Assembly: GCA_036389795.1 (NCBI GenBank)
Contig: DASVWD010000023.1
Location: 1-47,440 of the forward strand
Origin: Longimicrobium sp.
Lineage (GTDB): Bacteria; Gemmatimonadota; Gemmatimonadetes; Longimicrobiales; Longimicrobiaceae
DNA: 47,440 nt
Reading direction: 5' to 3'
This document shows positions 27,004-36,170 of the stretch, in pieces; positions within the stretch are counted from its first letter, which is position 1, and each line of letters begins with the position of its first letter. The notes beneath the pieces were generated by a model. The model did no database searches, was not told the origin of the DNA, and saw only the letters and a list, made by a program, of their open reading frames with translations. The position numbers and the translations under genes are program-made.

Positions 27004-30000
27004 TCAGTCCCCCGCCACCAGCCCCGGCGCGGCGGCTCCCTCGGGCTTCGCCGCGGCCGCGCGATCACGGGCGGGGCGGCCGAGGACGGCGCGGATCCGC
27101 TCCTCCAGCTCCTCCAGCAGGTCGTAGGCGACCGGGATCACCACCAGGGTGAGCGCCGTGGCCGAGAGCAGCCCGCCGAAGACGGCGATGGCGAGCGGCG
27201 CCTGCAGCTCGGCGCCGGGGCCGATCCCCAGCGCCATCGGGAGCAGGCCCAGCATCGCGGTGATCGTGTTCATCACGATCGGGCGCAGCCGCGCGTGGCC
27301 GGCGGCGCGGATCGCCTCGTGGCGGCTCATCCCCTGGCGGCGCATCTGGTTGATGAAGTCGACCTTCACCACCGCGTCGTTGTCCACGATCCCCACCAGG
27401 ATCACCATCCCGATCAGGCTCATGGTGTTGATCCCCGCCCCCGCCACCCAGAGCGCCACCGTGGCGCCCACCGCCGCCAGCGGCACCGCCAGCAGGATGA
27501 TGAAGGGGTGCAGCAGCGACTCGAACTCGGCGGCCAGGAGCATGTAGACCAGGAGCAGCGCCAGGCCGAAGGCGAGCGCCAGGTCGCGGAAGCCTTTGCG
27601 CATCTCCTCGTTCTCGCCGCCGATCTCGGCGCGCAGGCCGTGCGGCGCGGGGACGGGGGCGAGCGCCGCCCGCACGTCCGCCACCGCGTCGTCCACGCCC
27701 CCGCGCGCCACGTCGGCGTGCACGACGACCACCCGCCCCTGGTCCACCCGGCGGATCTCGGCGGGGCCCGAGGCCTCGCGCACCCGCACCAGCTCGCGCA
27801 GCGGCACCCCGTCCACCAGCAGCGTCTCCAGCGTGGCCGCCGAGCGCCGGTCGGCCTCGGGGAGGCGCACCACCACGGGCACCCGGCGGTCGAAGTCCAC
27901 CAGCCGGGTGGCCTCCTTCCCGCGCATGTACGCCTCCACCGTCTCGGCCACCCGGCGCGGGTCGATCCCGTAGGCGGCGGCGCGCTCGCGGTCGATCTCC
28001 ACCCGGATCTCGGGCTGCCCCAGCTCGGTCCCCACCCGCACGTTGGCGACCGACGGCACCGCCGCGAGCCGCCGCTCTACCCGGGCGGCGTAGGCGAGCG
28101 CCGCGTCCAGGTCCTCGCCCCGGATGCGCACCGCCAGGTCGCTCTCGCCGCCGCCCAGCAGCTTCCCCAGTGCCGTGGCCTGCCCGGTCTCCACCGCCAC
28201 CGTCCCGGCCGGGTAGCCGGCCAGCGCCGGGCGCAGCCGCTCCAGCGCCCCGGCCGTGGAGCGGCCCTCCTTCAGCCGCACCTCCAGCAGCGCCGTGTGC
28301 AGCCCGCTCTCGCGGTCGTCCATCCCCGCCACCGCCACCTGCTGGCCGATGCGCGAGAAGACCGCCTCCACGGCCGGGTCGGCGCGCACGGCCCGCTCCA
28401 GCCGGGCGGCCTCCCCGGTGGTGCGCTCCAGCGGGGTGCCGCGCGGCAGCTCCAGGCGCAGGCGGAAGGCGCCCTGGTCCACCTCGGGCAGTACGCTCCG
28501 CTCCAGCGAGAGGCCGACGGCCACCCCGACGCCCAGCAGGACGAAAGCGGCCGCGATCACCCGCCCGCGGCGGCGCATCCCCGCCTCCAGCAGCCGCTCG
28601 TACCAGCCGGTGAAGCGCGCGAAGCCGCGGTCGAAGGCGTCCAGCGGCCGGGAGACGGCCCGTCCCAGCGATCCCCGTGCCTTCGGCGCATCAGTCGCGG
28701 CCGACGGGGCCCGGTCCCACCGCGCCGCCATCGTCGGCAGCAGGGTGATGGCGACGGCGATGGAGGCCAGGAGACTGAACGCCACGCTCATGGCCAGCGC
28801 GCCCAGCAGCTCGCCGGCCACGCCCTCGACGTAGACGATGGGGCCGAAGACGGCGATGGTGGTCAGCGTCGAGGCGGTGATGGCGCGCTGCACCTCCTCG
28901 GCGCCGAGCGCGGCGGCCAGGGCGGCGCGCGCGCCCAGCTCGCGGTGCCGGAAGATGTTCTCCAGCACCACGATGGAGTTGTCCATCAGGAGCCCCACCC
29001 CCAGCGCCATCCCGCCCAGGCTCATGATGTTGAGCGTGACGCCCGCGGCCTGCAGCAGCGCGAAGGTGGCGACCAGGGAGATCGGGATCGCCAGCGCCAC
29101 GGCGACGGGGTAGCGCACCTCGCGCAGGAAGAGGAAGAGCACCAGGAAGGCCAGGATGCCGCCCAGGACCACCTCCTGGACCACGTTGGCCAGCGCGTCG
29201 GCGATGAAGCCGGCCTGGCTCATGGCCACCTCGAGCTGCACCCCCGGGTACTCGCGGCGCAGCTGGGCCAGCACCCGCTCCACCTCGCGGGCCACGCGCA
29301 CGGTGTTGGCGTCGGCGTTCTTGAACACCAGGAGCCCCACCGACTCGCGCCCGTTGTAGCGCGCCACCGACTCGCGCTCGCGGAAGCCGTCGTCGATGGC
29401 GGCCACGTCGCGCAGCAGGACCTCGGCGGGGAGCGCCGGGGCCGCGCCGGATCCCGGTGCGGACCCTGGGTTCGCCGCCGACGCGGCGGCGCCCGCGCGC
29501 ACCGGCACCTCGCCCACGTCGGCCACCCCCTGCAGCTCGCCGAGGGTACGCAGGGAGTAGCGGTAGCGGCCGCGGCGGATGGTGCCGCCCGGGGCGCTGG
29601 CGTTGGCGCGGTCGAGCGCGGCCGCCACGTCGTCGATGGTGAGCCCGAGCGCCTCCAGCCGGCGCGGGTCCACGTCCACGTGCACCTCGCGCTCCACCCC
29701 GCCCGTCACCGCCGCCTGCGCCACCCCGTCGATCTGCTCCAGCCGCCGCTTGAAGACCGCCTCGGAGAGCTCCTTGAGCTGCGGCAGGTCGCGCGGGCCC
29801 GCCACCGCCAGCGCCATGATCGGCTCGCTGCGGGGGTCGGTGCGCAGCACCACGGGGCGGGTGGCGAGCTCGGGGAGCTGGTCGCGGATGTTGTCGAGCT
29901 TCTCGCGCGTGTTGAGCGCGGCGAAGTCCATGTCGGTGCCCCACGCGAAGCGGGCCGTCACCAGCGAGTACCCCTCGCGGGTGACGCTCTCCACCCGCTG

Positions 30001-30231
30001 CACGCCGGGGACGGTGGAGACCGCCTGCTCCACCGGCTCGGTGACGAAGCGCTCCACCTCGGGCGGGGCGGCGCTGGGGTTCTCGGTGTAGACGACCAGC
30101 CGCGGGTAGGCGACGTCGGGGAGGAGGTCGATGGGGAGGCGCAGGAAGGAGAGCACCCCCAGGAAGACCACGCCCAGGAAGAACATGGCGACCGCGACGG
30201 GCCGCGCGATGGCGATGCGGGGAAGGGACAT
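27004..30231 (-). CDS. RND efflux transporter, HAE1/AcrB type
   Basis: 1075 residues from the ATG at 30229-30231 (MSLPRIAIARPVAVAMFFLG). Full-length RND layout: TM1, a first periplasmic loop with TEPVEQAVSTVPGVQRVES, the TM cluster with GVGLLMDNSIVVLENIFRHR, a second loop, and the final cluster with GMVILVGIVDNDAVVKVDFINQMR. A Gly/Ala-rich insert near 250-265 is unusual. The DNDAVVKVDF relay region is intact. It works with the adaptor encoded just upstream (30444-31625) as an inner-membrane proton-driven exporter. No outer-membrane channel gene is present, so one must be supplied from elsewhere. The other pump at 20229 shares the architecture but is clearly diverged. Confidence 0.95.
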   Translation of the reverse strand: MSLPRIAIARPVAVAMFFLGVVFLGVLSFLRLPIDLLPDVAYPRLVVYTENPSAAPPEVERFVTEPVEQAVSTVPGVQRVESVTREGYSLVTARFAWGTDMDFAALNTREKLDNIRDQLPELATRPVVLRTDPRSEPIMALAVAGPRDLPQLKELSEAVFKRRLEQIDGVAQAAVTGGVEREVHVDVDPRRLEALGLTIDDVAAALDRANASAPGGTIRRGRYRYSLRTLGELQGVADVGEVPVRAGAAASAANPGSAPGSGAAPALPAEVLLRDVAAIDDGFRERESVARYNGRESVGLLVFKNADANTVRVAREVERVLAQLRREYPGVQLEVAMSQAGFIADALANVVQEVVLGGILAFLVLFLFLREVRYPVAVALAIPISLVATFALLQAAGVTLNIMSLGGMALGVGLLMDNSIVVLENIFRHRELGARAALAAALGAEEVQRAITASTLTTIAVFGPIVYVEGVAGELLGALAMSVAFSLLASIAVAITLLPTMAARWDRAPSAATDAPKARGSLGRAVSRPLDAFDRGFARFTGWYERLLEAGMRRRGRVIAAAFVLLGVGVAVGLSLERSVLPEVDQGAFRLRLELPRGTPLERTTGEAARLERAVRADPAVEAVFSRIGQQVAVAGMDDRESGLHTALLEVRLKEGRSTAGALERLRPALAGYPAGTVAVETGQATALGKLLGGGESDLAVRIRGEDLDAALAYAARVERRLAAVPSVANVRVGTELGQPEIRVEIDRERAAAYGIDPRRVAETVEAYMRGKEATRLVDFDRRVPVVVRLPEADRRSAATLETLLVDGVPLRELVRVREASGPAEIRRVDQGRVVVVHADVARGGVDDAVADVRAALAPVPAPHGLRAEIGGENEEMRKGFRDLALAFGLALLLVYMLLAAEFESLLHPFIILLAVPLAAVGATVALWVAGAGINTMSLIGMVILVGIVDNDAVVKVDFINQMRRQGMSRHEAIRAAGHARLRPIVMNTITAMLGLLPMALGIGPGAELQAPLAIAVFGGLLSATALTLVVIPVAYDLLEELEERIRAVLGRPARDRAAAAKPEGAAAPGLVAGD

Positions 30232-30240
30232 CTAACCGCG

Positions 30241-30432
30241 AGGGGACAGGGAACAGGAGACAGGGGACAGCCAGCCCGGAGACGGGTGGCGTCCGCCTTC
30301 GCCGCGCGTCCGGGGCTGCGGGAGGAAGCACGGGGCTCCGCGAGGCGCGCCGCGGAGCCCCGCCGCCCGCGCGGGCGCCCGCCCCGGCGCCGTACCCGCG
30401 GGCCGTCCCCTGTTCCCTGTCCCCCGTTCCCT
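30241..30432. repeat. Hyphenated palindrome, repeat family D, inside the efflux operon
   Basis: The left arm (30241-30270) starts AGGGGACAGGGAACAGGAGA. The right arm (30405-30432) starts GTCCCCTGTTCCCTGTCCCC. They are separated by about 135 bases. It fills the 212-base gap between the adaptor and pump genes. A folded transcript could limit pump expression relative to the adaptor. Confidence 0.8.
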
Positions 30433-30443
30433 GGGGTTCATCG

Positions 30444-31625
30444 TCACTGCGGCCGTCCCCCCGCGTCCTTCACGTCGTCCACCAGGCGGACGCGCGCGTC
30501 GTGGATGAGCGTGAGGTGGCCGGCGGTGAGCACCCGCTCGCCGGGGCGCACGCTGTCGGTGTCCTCGCTGGGGAGGATCTCCACCAGGGAGTCGTTCTGC
30601 CGCCCCGGGGTCACGTAGCGCCACTTGGCGAGCCCCCGGTCGCCCTCGCCCTCGAAGACGAAGAGCATGGGGCGGCCGTCGCGCTCCAGCAGCGCCGAGC
30701 GGGGGACCAGCACGCGGTCGGCGAAGCGCTGCGCCTCGAGCGAGACGCGGGCGTACATCCCGGGGAGGATGCGCCCGCCGGGGTTGGGGATGGTGACGGT
30801 GACGCGCGCCGTGCGGGTGCCGCTCTCCACCACCGGGTTGATGGTCTGCACGGTGCCGGTGAAGGCCTCGGGGAAGGCGGCGAAGCGCACCTGGGCGCGC
30901 CGGCCGGGCGCCAGGAGCCCCACCTCGCTCTCCAGCACCTGCACCTCAACCTTGATCGGGTCGAGCGCCACGACGGTCATCAGCTCGTCGCCGGCGCGCA
31001 CCCACTGGCCGGGGACCACCTTGAGCGAGGCCACCCGCCCGGAGAACGGCGCGCCCACACGGGTGCGGGAGAGGTCGAGGCGCGCCTTGCGCAGCCGCAC
31101 CTCGGCCGCGTCCAGCCCGCTCTTGGAGCGCGCGAACGCCTCGCGGTCGCGCCGCACCCGCTCGTCGGGGATCTCCTCGTTGAGCAGCGTCCCCTCGCGG
31201 TAGAGGGCCTGCGCCTGCCGCACCGCGGCCTCGGCCTCCTCCACCGCCAGCCCGTACTCGGCGGCGTCGAGCGCCATCACGAGCTGCCCGCTCCCCACCG
31301 CCTGGTTCTCGCGCACGGGGAGGCTGGCGATGCGGCCGGTGACCTGCGCCACCACCACCGCCTTCTTCCACCCCTCGGCCTGCCCCGCGGCGGAGACGGC
31401 CAGCACCAGGGTGTCGCGCACGGCGGCCGCGCCTTCGACGGGGATCGCCACGTCGGTGGAGAAGCCCTCGGAGGCCGAGGTGGCCGGGCGCGGGCCCTTC
31501 GACTCGCCGCCGGCGCCGTCCGCGTCCGACCCGGTGCGGATACGCGCGTAGATGCCGGCGGCCGCGGCGAGGACCAGCGCCAGCGCGGCGGCGGCGATGA
31601 CGAGGGTGCGGCGGGAGGGCTGCAT
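30444..31625 (-). CDS. RND efflux periplasmic adaptor (membrane fusion protein)
   Basis: 393 residues from the ATG at 31623-31625. A single N-terminal anchor (about 8-28, LVIAAAALALVLAAAAGIYA). Typical MFP order: barrel-sandwich/lipoyl halves (VVAQVTGRIASLPVRENQAV and RVGAPFSGRVASLKVVPGQW), a helical hairpin between (about 130-185, rich in Ala/Glu/Arg), a beta-barrel (VEVQVLESEVGLLAPGRRAQ) and a membrane-proximal domain (VLVPRSALLERDGRPMLFVF). It links the inner-membrane pump encoded next (27004-30231) to an outer-membrane channel. Separation from the pump gene by a repeat element is odd, but the order and direction fit one operon. Confidence 0.93.
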   Translation of the reverse strand: MQPSRRTLVIAAAALALVLAAAAGIYARIRTGSDADGAGGESKGPRPATSASEGFSTDVAIPVEGAAAVRDTLVLAVSAAGQAEGWKKAVVVAQVTGRIASLPVRENQAVGSGQLVMALDAAEYGLAVEEAEAAVRQAQALYREGTLLNEEIPDERVRRDREAFARSKSGLDAAEVRLRKARLDLSRTRVGAPFSGRVASLKVVPGQWVRAGDELMTVVALDPIKVEVQVLESEVGLLAPGRRAQVRFAAFPEAFTGTVQTINPVVESGTRTARVTVTIPNPGGRILPGMYARVSLEAQRFADRVLVPRSALLERDGRPMLFVFEGEGDRGLAKWRYVTPGRQNDSLVEILPSEDTDSVRPGERVLTAGHLTLIHDARVRLVDDVKDAGGRPQ

Positions 31626-32057
31626 GGGTCCGAGACGCGCTCCTGGGAGACCTGCGGGAAACAGCCGAGCCGGACGGGCGAGGGAGAACGAAACTTAGTC
31701 CAACGCAACGGCTTCGACAAGTTGGGCGCCAAATGTCCGGCCCGCCCGTCCCGCCGAAAGCCGCGGGGTGCACCGTCGCGGTCTGGTGTGACGCCGGGCC
31801 GCGGCGGAGCGTTGCCCGCAGGGCGGCCGGGCGGGGCTTCGCTGCCGCATTCTGTCCCTTGCGCGCCGCAGAGCCGCAGCGGCGGAAGGCGAGGCCCCCT
31901 CGCGCGCCGGGACACGTAACAGATTGCGAGACAGGCCGATCCGTGTTCCCGCGCGGGCCGGCCGCCCCCGAAAGAGCCGGCGGAACGGCGCCTGCTCCAG
32001 CCATGGCCGCGGGCAGGCTGCACTCCTTTTCATTTCATTTCATTTCTGGAGGTGTTC
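31626..32057. other. Divergent promoter region, 432 bases
   Basis: Lies between the minus-strand adaptor gene and the plus-strand amine-oxidase genes. It holds the candidate minus-strand promoter (31692-31720) and, at its right end, three tandem CATTT units (32031-32045) followed by GGAGG (32048-32052), the ribosome-binding site of the ATG at 32058. No open frame here is supported. Confidence 0.6.
31692..31720 (-). promoter_or_regulatory. Candidate promoter of the adaptor-pump operon
   Basis: On the minus strand TTGTCG (31715-31720) and TAAGTT (31692-31697) are 17 bases apart, about 65 bases before the adaptor start. Confidence 0.42.
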
Positions 32058-32792
32058 ATGTCCCTTCCCCTTTCCTCCCGGCGCGCCCTGCTCCGCGGCG
32101 CGCTGGCCGCGCTCGGGCTCCTGGCCGCCTGCGCGGGGCGAGTCGCCGGCCCCGGAGAGCCGTCCCGCCCGCCGCCGGACGGCACGGCCCCTCCCGGACA
32201 GGTGCGCCCCCTCGACCCGCTGACCGCGGCCGAGCGCACGGCCGCCGTGCGCCTGGTCACCGAAGACCAGCGCTTCCGGCAGATCGTGGCCGGCCGCGCG
32301 TTCGACGTGCCCTACGTGGAGCTGCTCGCGGTCAAGCCGATCAGGACGGGTGCCGAGGACCCGCTGCGGCCCGCCGCCGTGGGTCGCGTGGCCGAGGTAC
32401 TGGCGAGCGTCTACGAGCGCCGCTTCGTGGGCGTGCGCGCGCTGGTGGACCTGGAGCGGGGCCGGGTGATGGAGGTCACCTCGTTCACCCCGGAGGAGGA
32501 GCGGGAGCCGCGCGAGGCCGGTGCGCCGCGCTTCTCGGTGCCGTTCTCGGACGCCGAGCAGGCGCTCGCCCGCGACCTGGCGCTGCGCGACACCCAGGTG
32601 CGCGGGCTGCTGCGGGGCGACCCCGCGGACTGGGTGGTCGAGGGGCTGCCGATCAGCACGCGCATCCCCGGGGTCTGCCCCTCGGGGCGCTGCCTGGACC
32701 TGATCTTCCGCCGCGGCGACACCTACCTCACCAGCCGTGTGGTGGTGGACATCCCCAACCGTACCGTCCTCGTCCGGAGGGCCCGCCCATGA
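32058..32792 (+). CDS. Copper amine oxidase N-terminal (N2/N3-like) domains, lipoprotein
   Basis: 244 residues from the ATG at 32058 (GGAGG 5 bases before). Twin-Arg-like start SRRALLRGALAALGLLAAC with lipobox Cys near 25. Residues about 50-150 match the amine oxidase N2/N3 pattern: PLDPLTAAERTAAVRLVTED, VPYVELLAVKP, then RFVGVRALVDLERGRVMEV. A second alpha/beta unit follows (DAEQALARDLALRDTQVRGL, VCPSGRCLDLIFRRGDTYLT). In normal copper amine oxidases these domains precede the catalytic domain on one chain. Here the chain stops and the catalytic domain is a separate gene overlapping by 4 bases (ATGA). The two products presumably assemble outside the cytoplasm. Confidence 0.8.
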   Translation: MSLPLSSRRALLRGALAALGLLAACAGRVAGPGEPSRPPPDGTAPPGQVRPLDPLTAAERTAAVRLVTEDQRFRQIVAGRAFDVPYVELLAVKPIRTGAEDPLRPAAVGRVAEVLASVYERRFVGVRALVDLERGRVMEVTSFTPEEEREPREAGAPRFSVPFSDAEQALARDLALRDTQVRGLLRGDPADWVVEGLPISTRIPGVCPSGRCLDLIFRRGDTYLTSRVVVDIPNRTVLVRRARP

Positions 32793-33895
32793 GAGCGCCG
32801 ACCATCTGCCGCGCCGCGGGCGCGGCCGTCCTGCTGGCCCTGGGCTCGGCCCGCGCCGCCGCGGCCCAGCCCTGCTCCACCCCGTACCTGGTGCAGCACA
32901 CCTTCACCGGCGGGGGGAAGCAAACCGAGTGGATGCTCTGCTGGCAGACCCCCACCTCGTGGGGACTGGTCATCACGGCCGCGTTCTTCCGCCCCGCCCC
33001 CACCCGGCCGTGGATCCGGGTGTTCTGGGATGCGCGCGTCTCCGAGATCTTCGTCCCGTACCACAACGGGGTTCGCTTCTACGACCTCACCGACTACATC
33101 AAGGGCCCCGAGACCCTGGGCGCCGGCGACTGCCCCGCGGCGGCCGGAGGCACCCTCCTGGCGGGGGTGGTCTGCAAGGAGGTGCACGACCGGGGGATCG
33201 CCTGGAAGAGCCACACCGCCGTCCGCCGCGGCCAGGAGCTGGTGCTCTGGGGCTCGTTCAAGGCCGTCAACTACCGCTACCTCATCCGCTGGACCTTCCG
33301 CGACGACGGGGTGGTGCTGGGGGAGATGGCCGCCACGGGGTCCAATCTCCCCTGGAACTGGCCGGTGTCGCACACGCACGACGCCATGTGGCGGCTGGAC
33401 ATCGACCTGAACGGGTGGGCGGGCGACAACGTGCACCGCACCGTGCACGCCGAGGTGGGGACGGGCGCCAGCGACACGGCGGTGCCGGTGGCCTCCGAGC
33501 AGCCGCTGGACTGGAGCGCCACCGAGTTCACGCACCTGCACGTCTTCGACGGCGGCCTGAAGAACGGGCGGGGGAGTGTCACAGGCTACATGCTGATGCC
33601 CGTGCGCACGGGGAGCTCGCGGCACGACGAGGCGTGGACCGGGCACGATGCCTGGGTGACGCGGTACGACCCGTCGGAGATGCGGCCCCGGTTCCTCCCC
33701 CACTACGTCGCCCCCGCGCAGTCGACGGCGTCCACCGACGTGGTGGTGTGGTACTGGGGCCCCCTGCACCACATGTACCGCGACGAGGACGGCAACGCGG
33801 ACGGCGGGGAGTTCGAGGGGGTGGCGCAGACGATGTGGACCGGCTTCATCCTGAAGCCGCAGAACCTGTTCGACGGCCCGCCGTTCTACCCGTGA
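32789..33895 (+). CDS. Copper amine oxidase catalytic-domain protein
   Basis: 368 residues, starting at the ATG overlapping the previous stop. Sec signal peptide ending RAAAAQ (about 27). The body follows the C-terminal catalytic domain of copper amine oxidases: SEIFVPY, FYDLTDY (position of the catalytic-base Asp), CPAA...VVCKEVHDRGIAWKS, SFKAVNYRYLIRWTFRDDG where Tyr162 is the expected topaquinone precursor, copper ligands HTH at 195-197, DAWVTRY, and a distal His in GPLHHMYRDED, ending GFILKPQNLFDGPPFYP. The cofactor motif is NYRY rather than the usual NY(D/E)(Y/N), so activity should be tested. Predicted to oxidise primary amines, with the partner domains supplied by the preceding gene. 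Confidence 0.85.
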   Translation: MRAPTICRAAGAAVLLALGSARAAAAQPCSTPYLVQHTFTGGGKQTEWMLCWQTPTSWGLVITAAFFRPAPTRPWIRVFWDARVSEIFVPYHNGVRFYDLTDYIKGPETLGAGDCPAAAGGTLLAGVVCKEVHDRGIAWKSHTAVRRGQELVLWGSFKAVNYRYLIRWTFRDDGVVLGEMAATGSNLPWNWPVSHTHDAMWRLDIDLNGWAGDNVHRTVHAEVGTGASDTAVPVASEQPLDWSATEFTHLHVFDGGLKNGRGSVTGYMLMPVRTGSSRHDEAWTGHDAWVTRYDPSEMRPRFLPHYVAPAQSTASTDVVVWYWGPLHHMYRDEDGNADGGEFEGVAQTMWTGFILKPQNLFDGPPFYP

Positions 33896-33924
33896 GGGCG
33901 CGCGCCGCGCCGCGGCCGCGCTAA

Positions 33925-33958
33925 GGCCCGCCTCCCGTACGCCGGGGGCGGGCCCTTT
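33925..33958 (+). terminator. Terminator after the amine oxidase genes
   Basis: 8-base stem GGCCCGCC (33925-33932) / GGCGGGCC (33947-33954) followed by CTTT, 29 bases after the stop. Confidence 0.7.
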
Positions 33959-34084
33959 CGTTCGGCCTCGCCGGATGCTCCCCGGCTTCCCGAACCCGAC
34001 CGGAGTCCGTAACTTCCCTGGCATCCCGCCAGGCCGCCGTTCCAGCGTCACGATCCCGATCCGGCTACCACCCGAAGCCCGCCC

Positions 34085-36169
34085 ATGCCCAAGCCGTTGC
34101 CGAAGCCGCTCCAGCACGTGGTCTGGGCCGCCGTCGCCGTCCTCGGGGCGGTGGCGCTCGGCCTGATCGCCCTGCACCGCGGCGAGACGATCAACGCCGC
34201 CTGGCTGGTGATCGCCGCCGTGTGCACCTACGCGGTCGCCTACCGCTTCTATGCGAAGTTCCTCGCCCGGCGCGTGCTGGAGCTCGACGACCGCCGCGCC
34301 ACCCCGGCCGAGCGGCTCGACAACCACGTCGACTTCGTGCCGACCCACCGGTACGTGCTCTTCGGCCACCACTTCGCGGCCATCGCCGGGGCCGGCCCGC
34401 TCGTCGGACCGGTCCTCGCCGCGCAGTTCGGCTACCTGCCGGGGACGCTCTGGCTGATCATCGGCGTGGTGCTGGCGGGGGCGGTGCAGGACTTCGTGAT
34501 TCTCTTCGCCTCGATGCGGCGCGACGGCAAGAGCCTGGGGCAGATGGCGCGCGAGGAGATCAACCACGTGGCCGGCTTCACCGCCATGGTGGCCGTGCTC
34601 GCCATCATGGGGATCCTGCTGGCGGTGCTCGCGCTCATCGTGGTGAACGCGCTCCGCCACTCGCCCTGGGGCCTCTTCACCATCGCCTGCACCATCCCGA
34701 TCGCGCTGCTGATGGGCGCGTGGATGCACCGGATCCGGCCCGGGAAGGTGGGCGAGGCGTCGGCGATCGGCGTGGTGCTCGTGCTGATCGCGACGGTGGC
34801 GGGGCGCTGGGTGGCCGAGTCGCCGGCGCTGGCGGGCCTGTTCACGGTGGAGGGGACCACGCTGGTGTGGCTGATGATGGCCTACGGCTTCGTGGCCTCG
34901 GTGCTCCCGGTGTGGGTGCTCCTCTGCCCGCGCGACTACCTGTCGACGTTCCTGAAGATCGGCACCATCGTGCTGCTGGCCGCGGCGATCCTGGTGGCGC
35001 TGCCGGAGATCCGCATGCCGGCGCTCACGCGCTTCGTGGACGGCACCGGGCCGGTGTTCGCGGGCAAGCTCTTCCCCTTCGCCTTCATCACGGTGGCGTG
35101 CGGCGCCATCAGCGGCTTCCACGCGCTGGTGGCCTCGGGGACCACGCCCAAGATGCTCACCCGCGAGAGCGACGCGCGGATGGTGGGCTACGGCGGGATG
35201 CTGATGGAGAGCTTCGTGGGGGTGATGGCGATGGTGGCGGCCGGCATCCTGGACCCCGGCGTCTACTTCGCCATCAACGCGCCGGCCGGGGTGGTGGGCC
35301 CCACGCTCGACCAGGCGGTCCGCACCATCGCCACCTGGGGCTTCGTGGTCTCGCCCGAGCAGATGCAGGCGCTGGCCGCCTCGGTGGGCGAGCAGACGCT
35401 CCTGGCGCGCACGGGCGGGGCGCCGTCGCTGGCGGTGGGGATGTCGCAGATCTTCTCGGGGGTCTTCGGCGGGAGCGCGCTGGCGGCGGTGTGGTACCAC
35501 TTCGCCATCATGTTCGAGGCGCTCTTCATCCTGACCACGATCGACACGGGCACGCGCGTCGGCCGCTTCATGCTGCAGGAGATCCTGGGGCACGTCTGGA
35601 AGCCGCTGGGGCGCACCAGCTGGTACCCGTCGATCGTGGCCTCCAGCGCGCTGATCGTGGCGTTCTGGGGGTACTTCCTCTACCAGGGCGTGGTGGACCC
35701 GCTGGGCGGGATCAACTCGCTCTGGCCGCTCTTCGGCATCTCCAACCAGCTGCTGGCGGCCGTCGCCCTCTGCGTGGGGACGACGGTGATCATCAAGATG
35801 GGGAAGGCGCGCTTCGCCTGGGTGACGCTGCTGCCGCTCGTCTGGCTGGGCGCGGTGACCTTCACGGCCGGGTGGCAGAAGGTGTTCTCGCCCGAGCCCA
35901 GGCTGGGCTTCCTGGCCCACGCGCGGATGATCGAGGAGCGCCTCGCCGCGGGCGCGCTCCCCGCGGGGGCGAAGACGATCGCCGACGCGCAGCGGATGCT
36001 CTTCAACGACCGGCTGGACGCGGGCGTGGCGCTCGTCTTCATGGCGGTGGTGGTGCTGGTGCTGGCCGTCTCGGTCCGCGAGTGGGTGATGATCCTCTCG
36101 CGCCGCAAGCCGGCGGTGATGCGCGAGGCGCCCTTCGTCCCCAGCGCGCTGGGGATCGCGGGGGACTGA
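34085..36169 (+). CDS. cstA: CstA-family carbon starvation protein / peptide transporter
   Basis: 694 residues with about 16-18 hydrophobic segments throughout, full length for the family. Diagnostic stretches: NHVDFVPTHRYVLFGHHFAA IAGAGPLVGPVLAAQFGYLP near the N-terminus, GFHALVASGTTPKMLTRESD, and GINSLWPLFGISNQLLAAVA near the C-terminus. CstA proteins are inner-membrane importers of peptides or pyruvate induced on carbon limitation. No BtsS/BtsR or other regulator lies next to it. It is followed after one base by a small zinc-ribbon membrane protein gene, probably co-transcribed. A terminator at 33925-33958 separates it from the amine oxidase genes. Confidence 0.95.
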   Translation: MPKPLPKPLQHVVWAAVAVLGAVALGLIALHRGETINAAWLVIAAVCTYAVAYRFYAKFLARRVLELDDRRATPAERLDNHVDFVPTHRYVLFGHHFAAIAGAGPLVGPVLAAQFGYLPGTLWLIIGVVLAGAVQDFVILFASMRRDGKSLGQMAREEINHVAGFTAMVAVLAIMGILLAVLALIVVNALRHSPWGLFTIACTIPIALLMGAWMHRIRPGKVGEASAIGVVLVLIATVAGRWVAESPALAGLFTVEGTTLVWLMMAYGFVASVLPVWVLLCPRDYLSTFLKIGTIVLLAAAILVALPEIRMPALTRFVDGTGPVFAGKLFPFAFITVACGAISGFHALVASGTTPKMLTRESDARMVGYGGMLMESFVGVMAMVAAGILDPGVYFAINAPAGVVGPTLDQAVRTIATWGFVVSPEQMQALAASVGEQTLLARTGGAPSLAVGMSQIFSGVFGGSALAAVWYHFAIMFEALFILTTIDTGTRVGRFMLQEILGHVWKPLGRTSWYPSIVASSALIVAFWGYFLYQGVVDPLGGINSLWPLFGISNQLLAAVALCVGTTVIIKMGKARFAWVTLLPLVWLGAVTFTAGWQKVFSPEPRLGFLAHARMIEERLAAGALPAGAKTIADAQRMLFNDRLDAGVALVFMAVVVLVLAVSVREWVMILSRRKPAVMREAPFVPSALGIAGD

Positions 36170-36170
36170 C

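Noticed and set aside
27295-30618. 1107-codon plus-strand frame opposite the second RND pump
   Set aside because: Same composition shadow; the minus strand carries an unmistakable RND protein.
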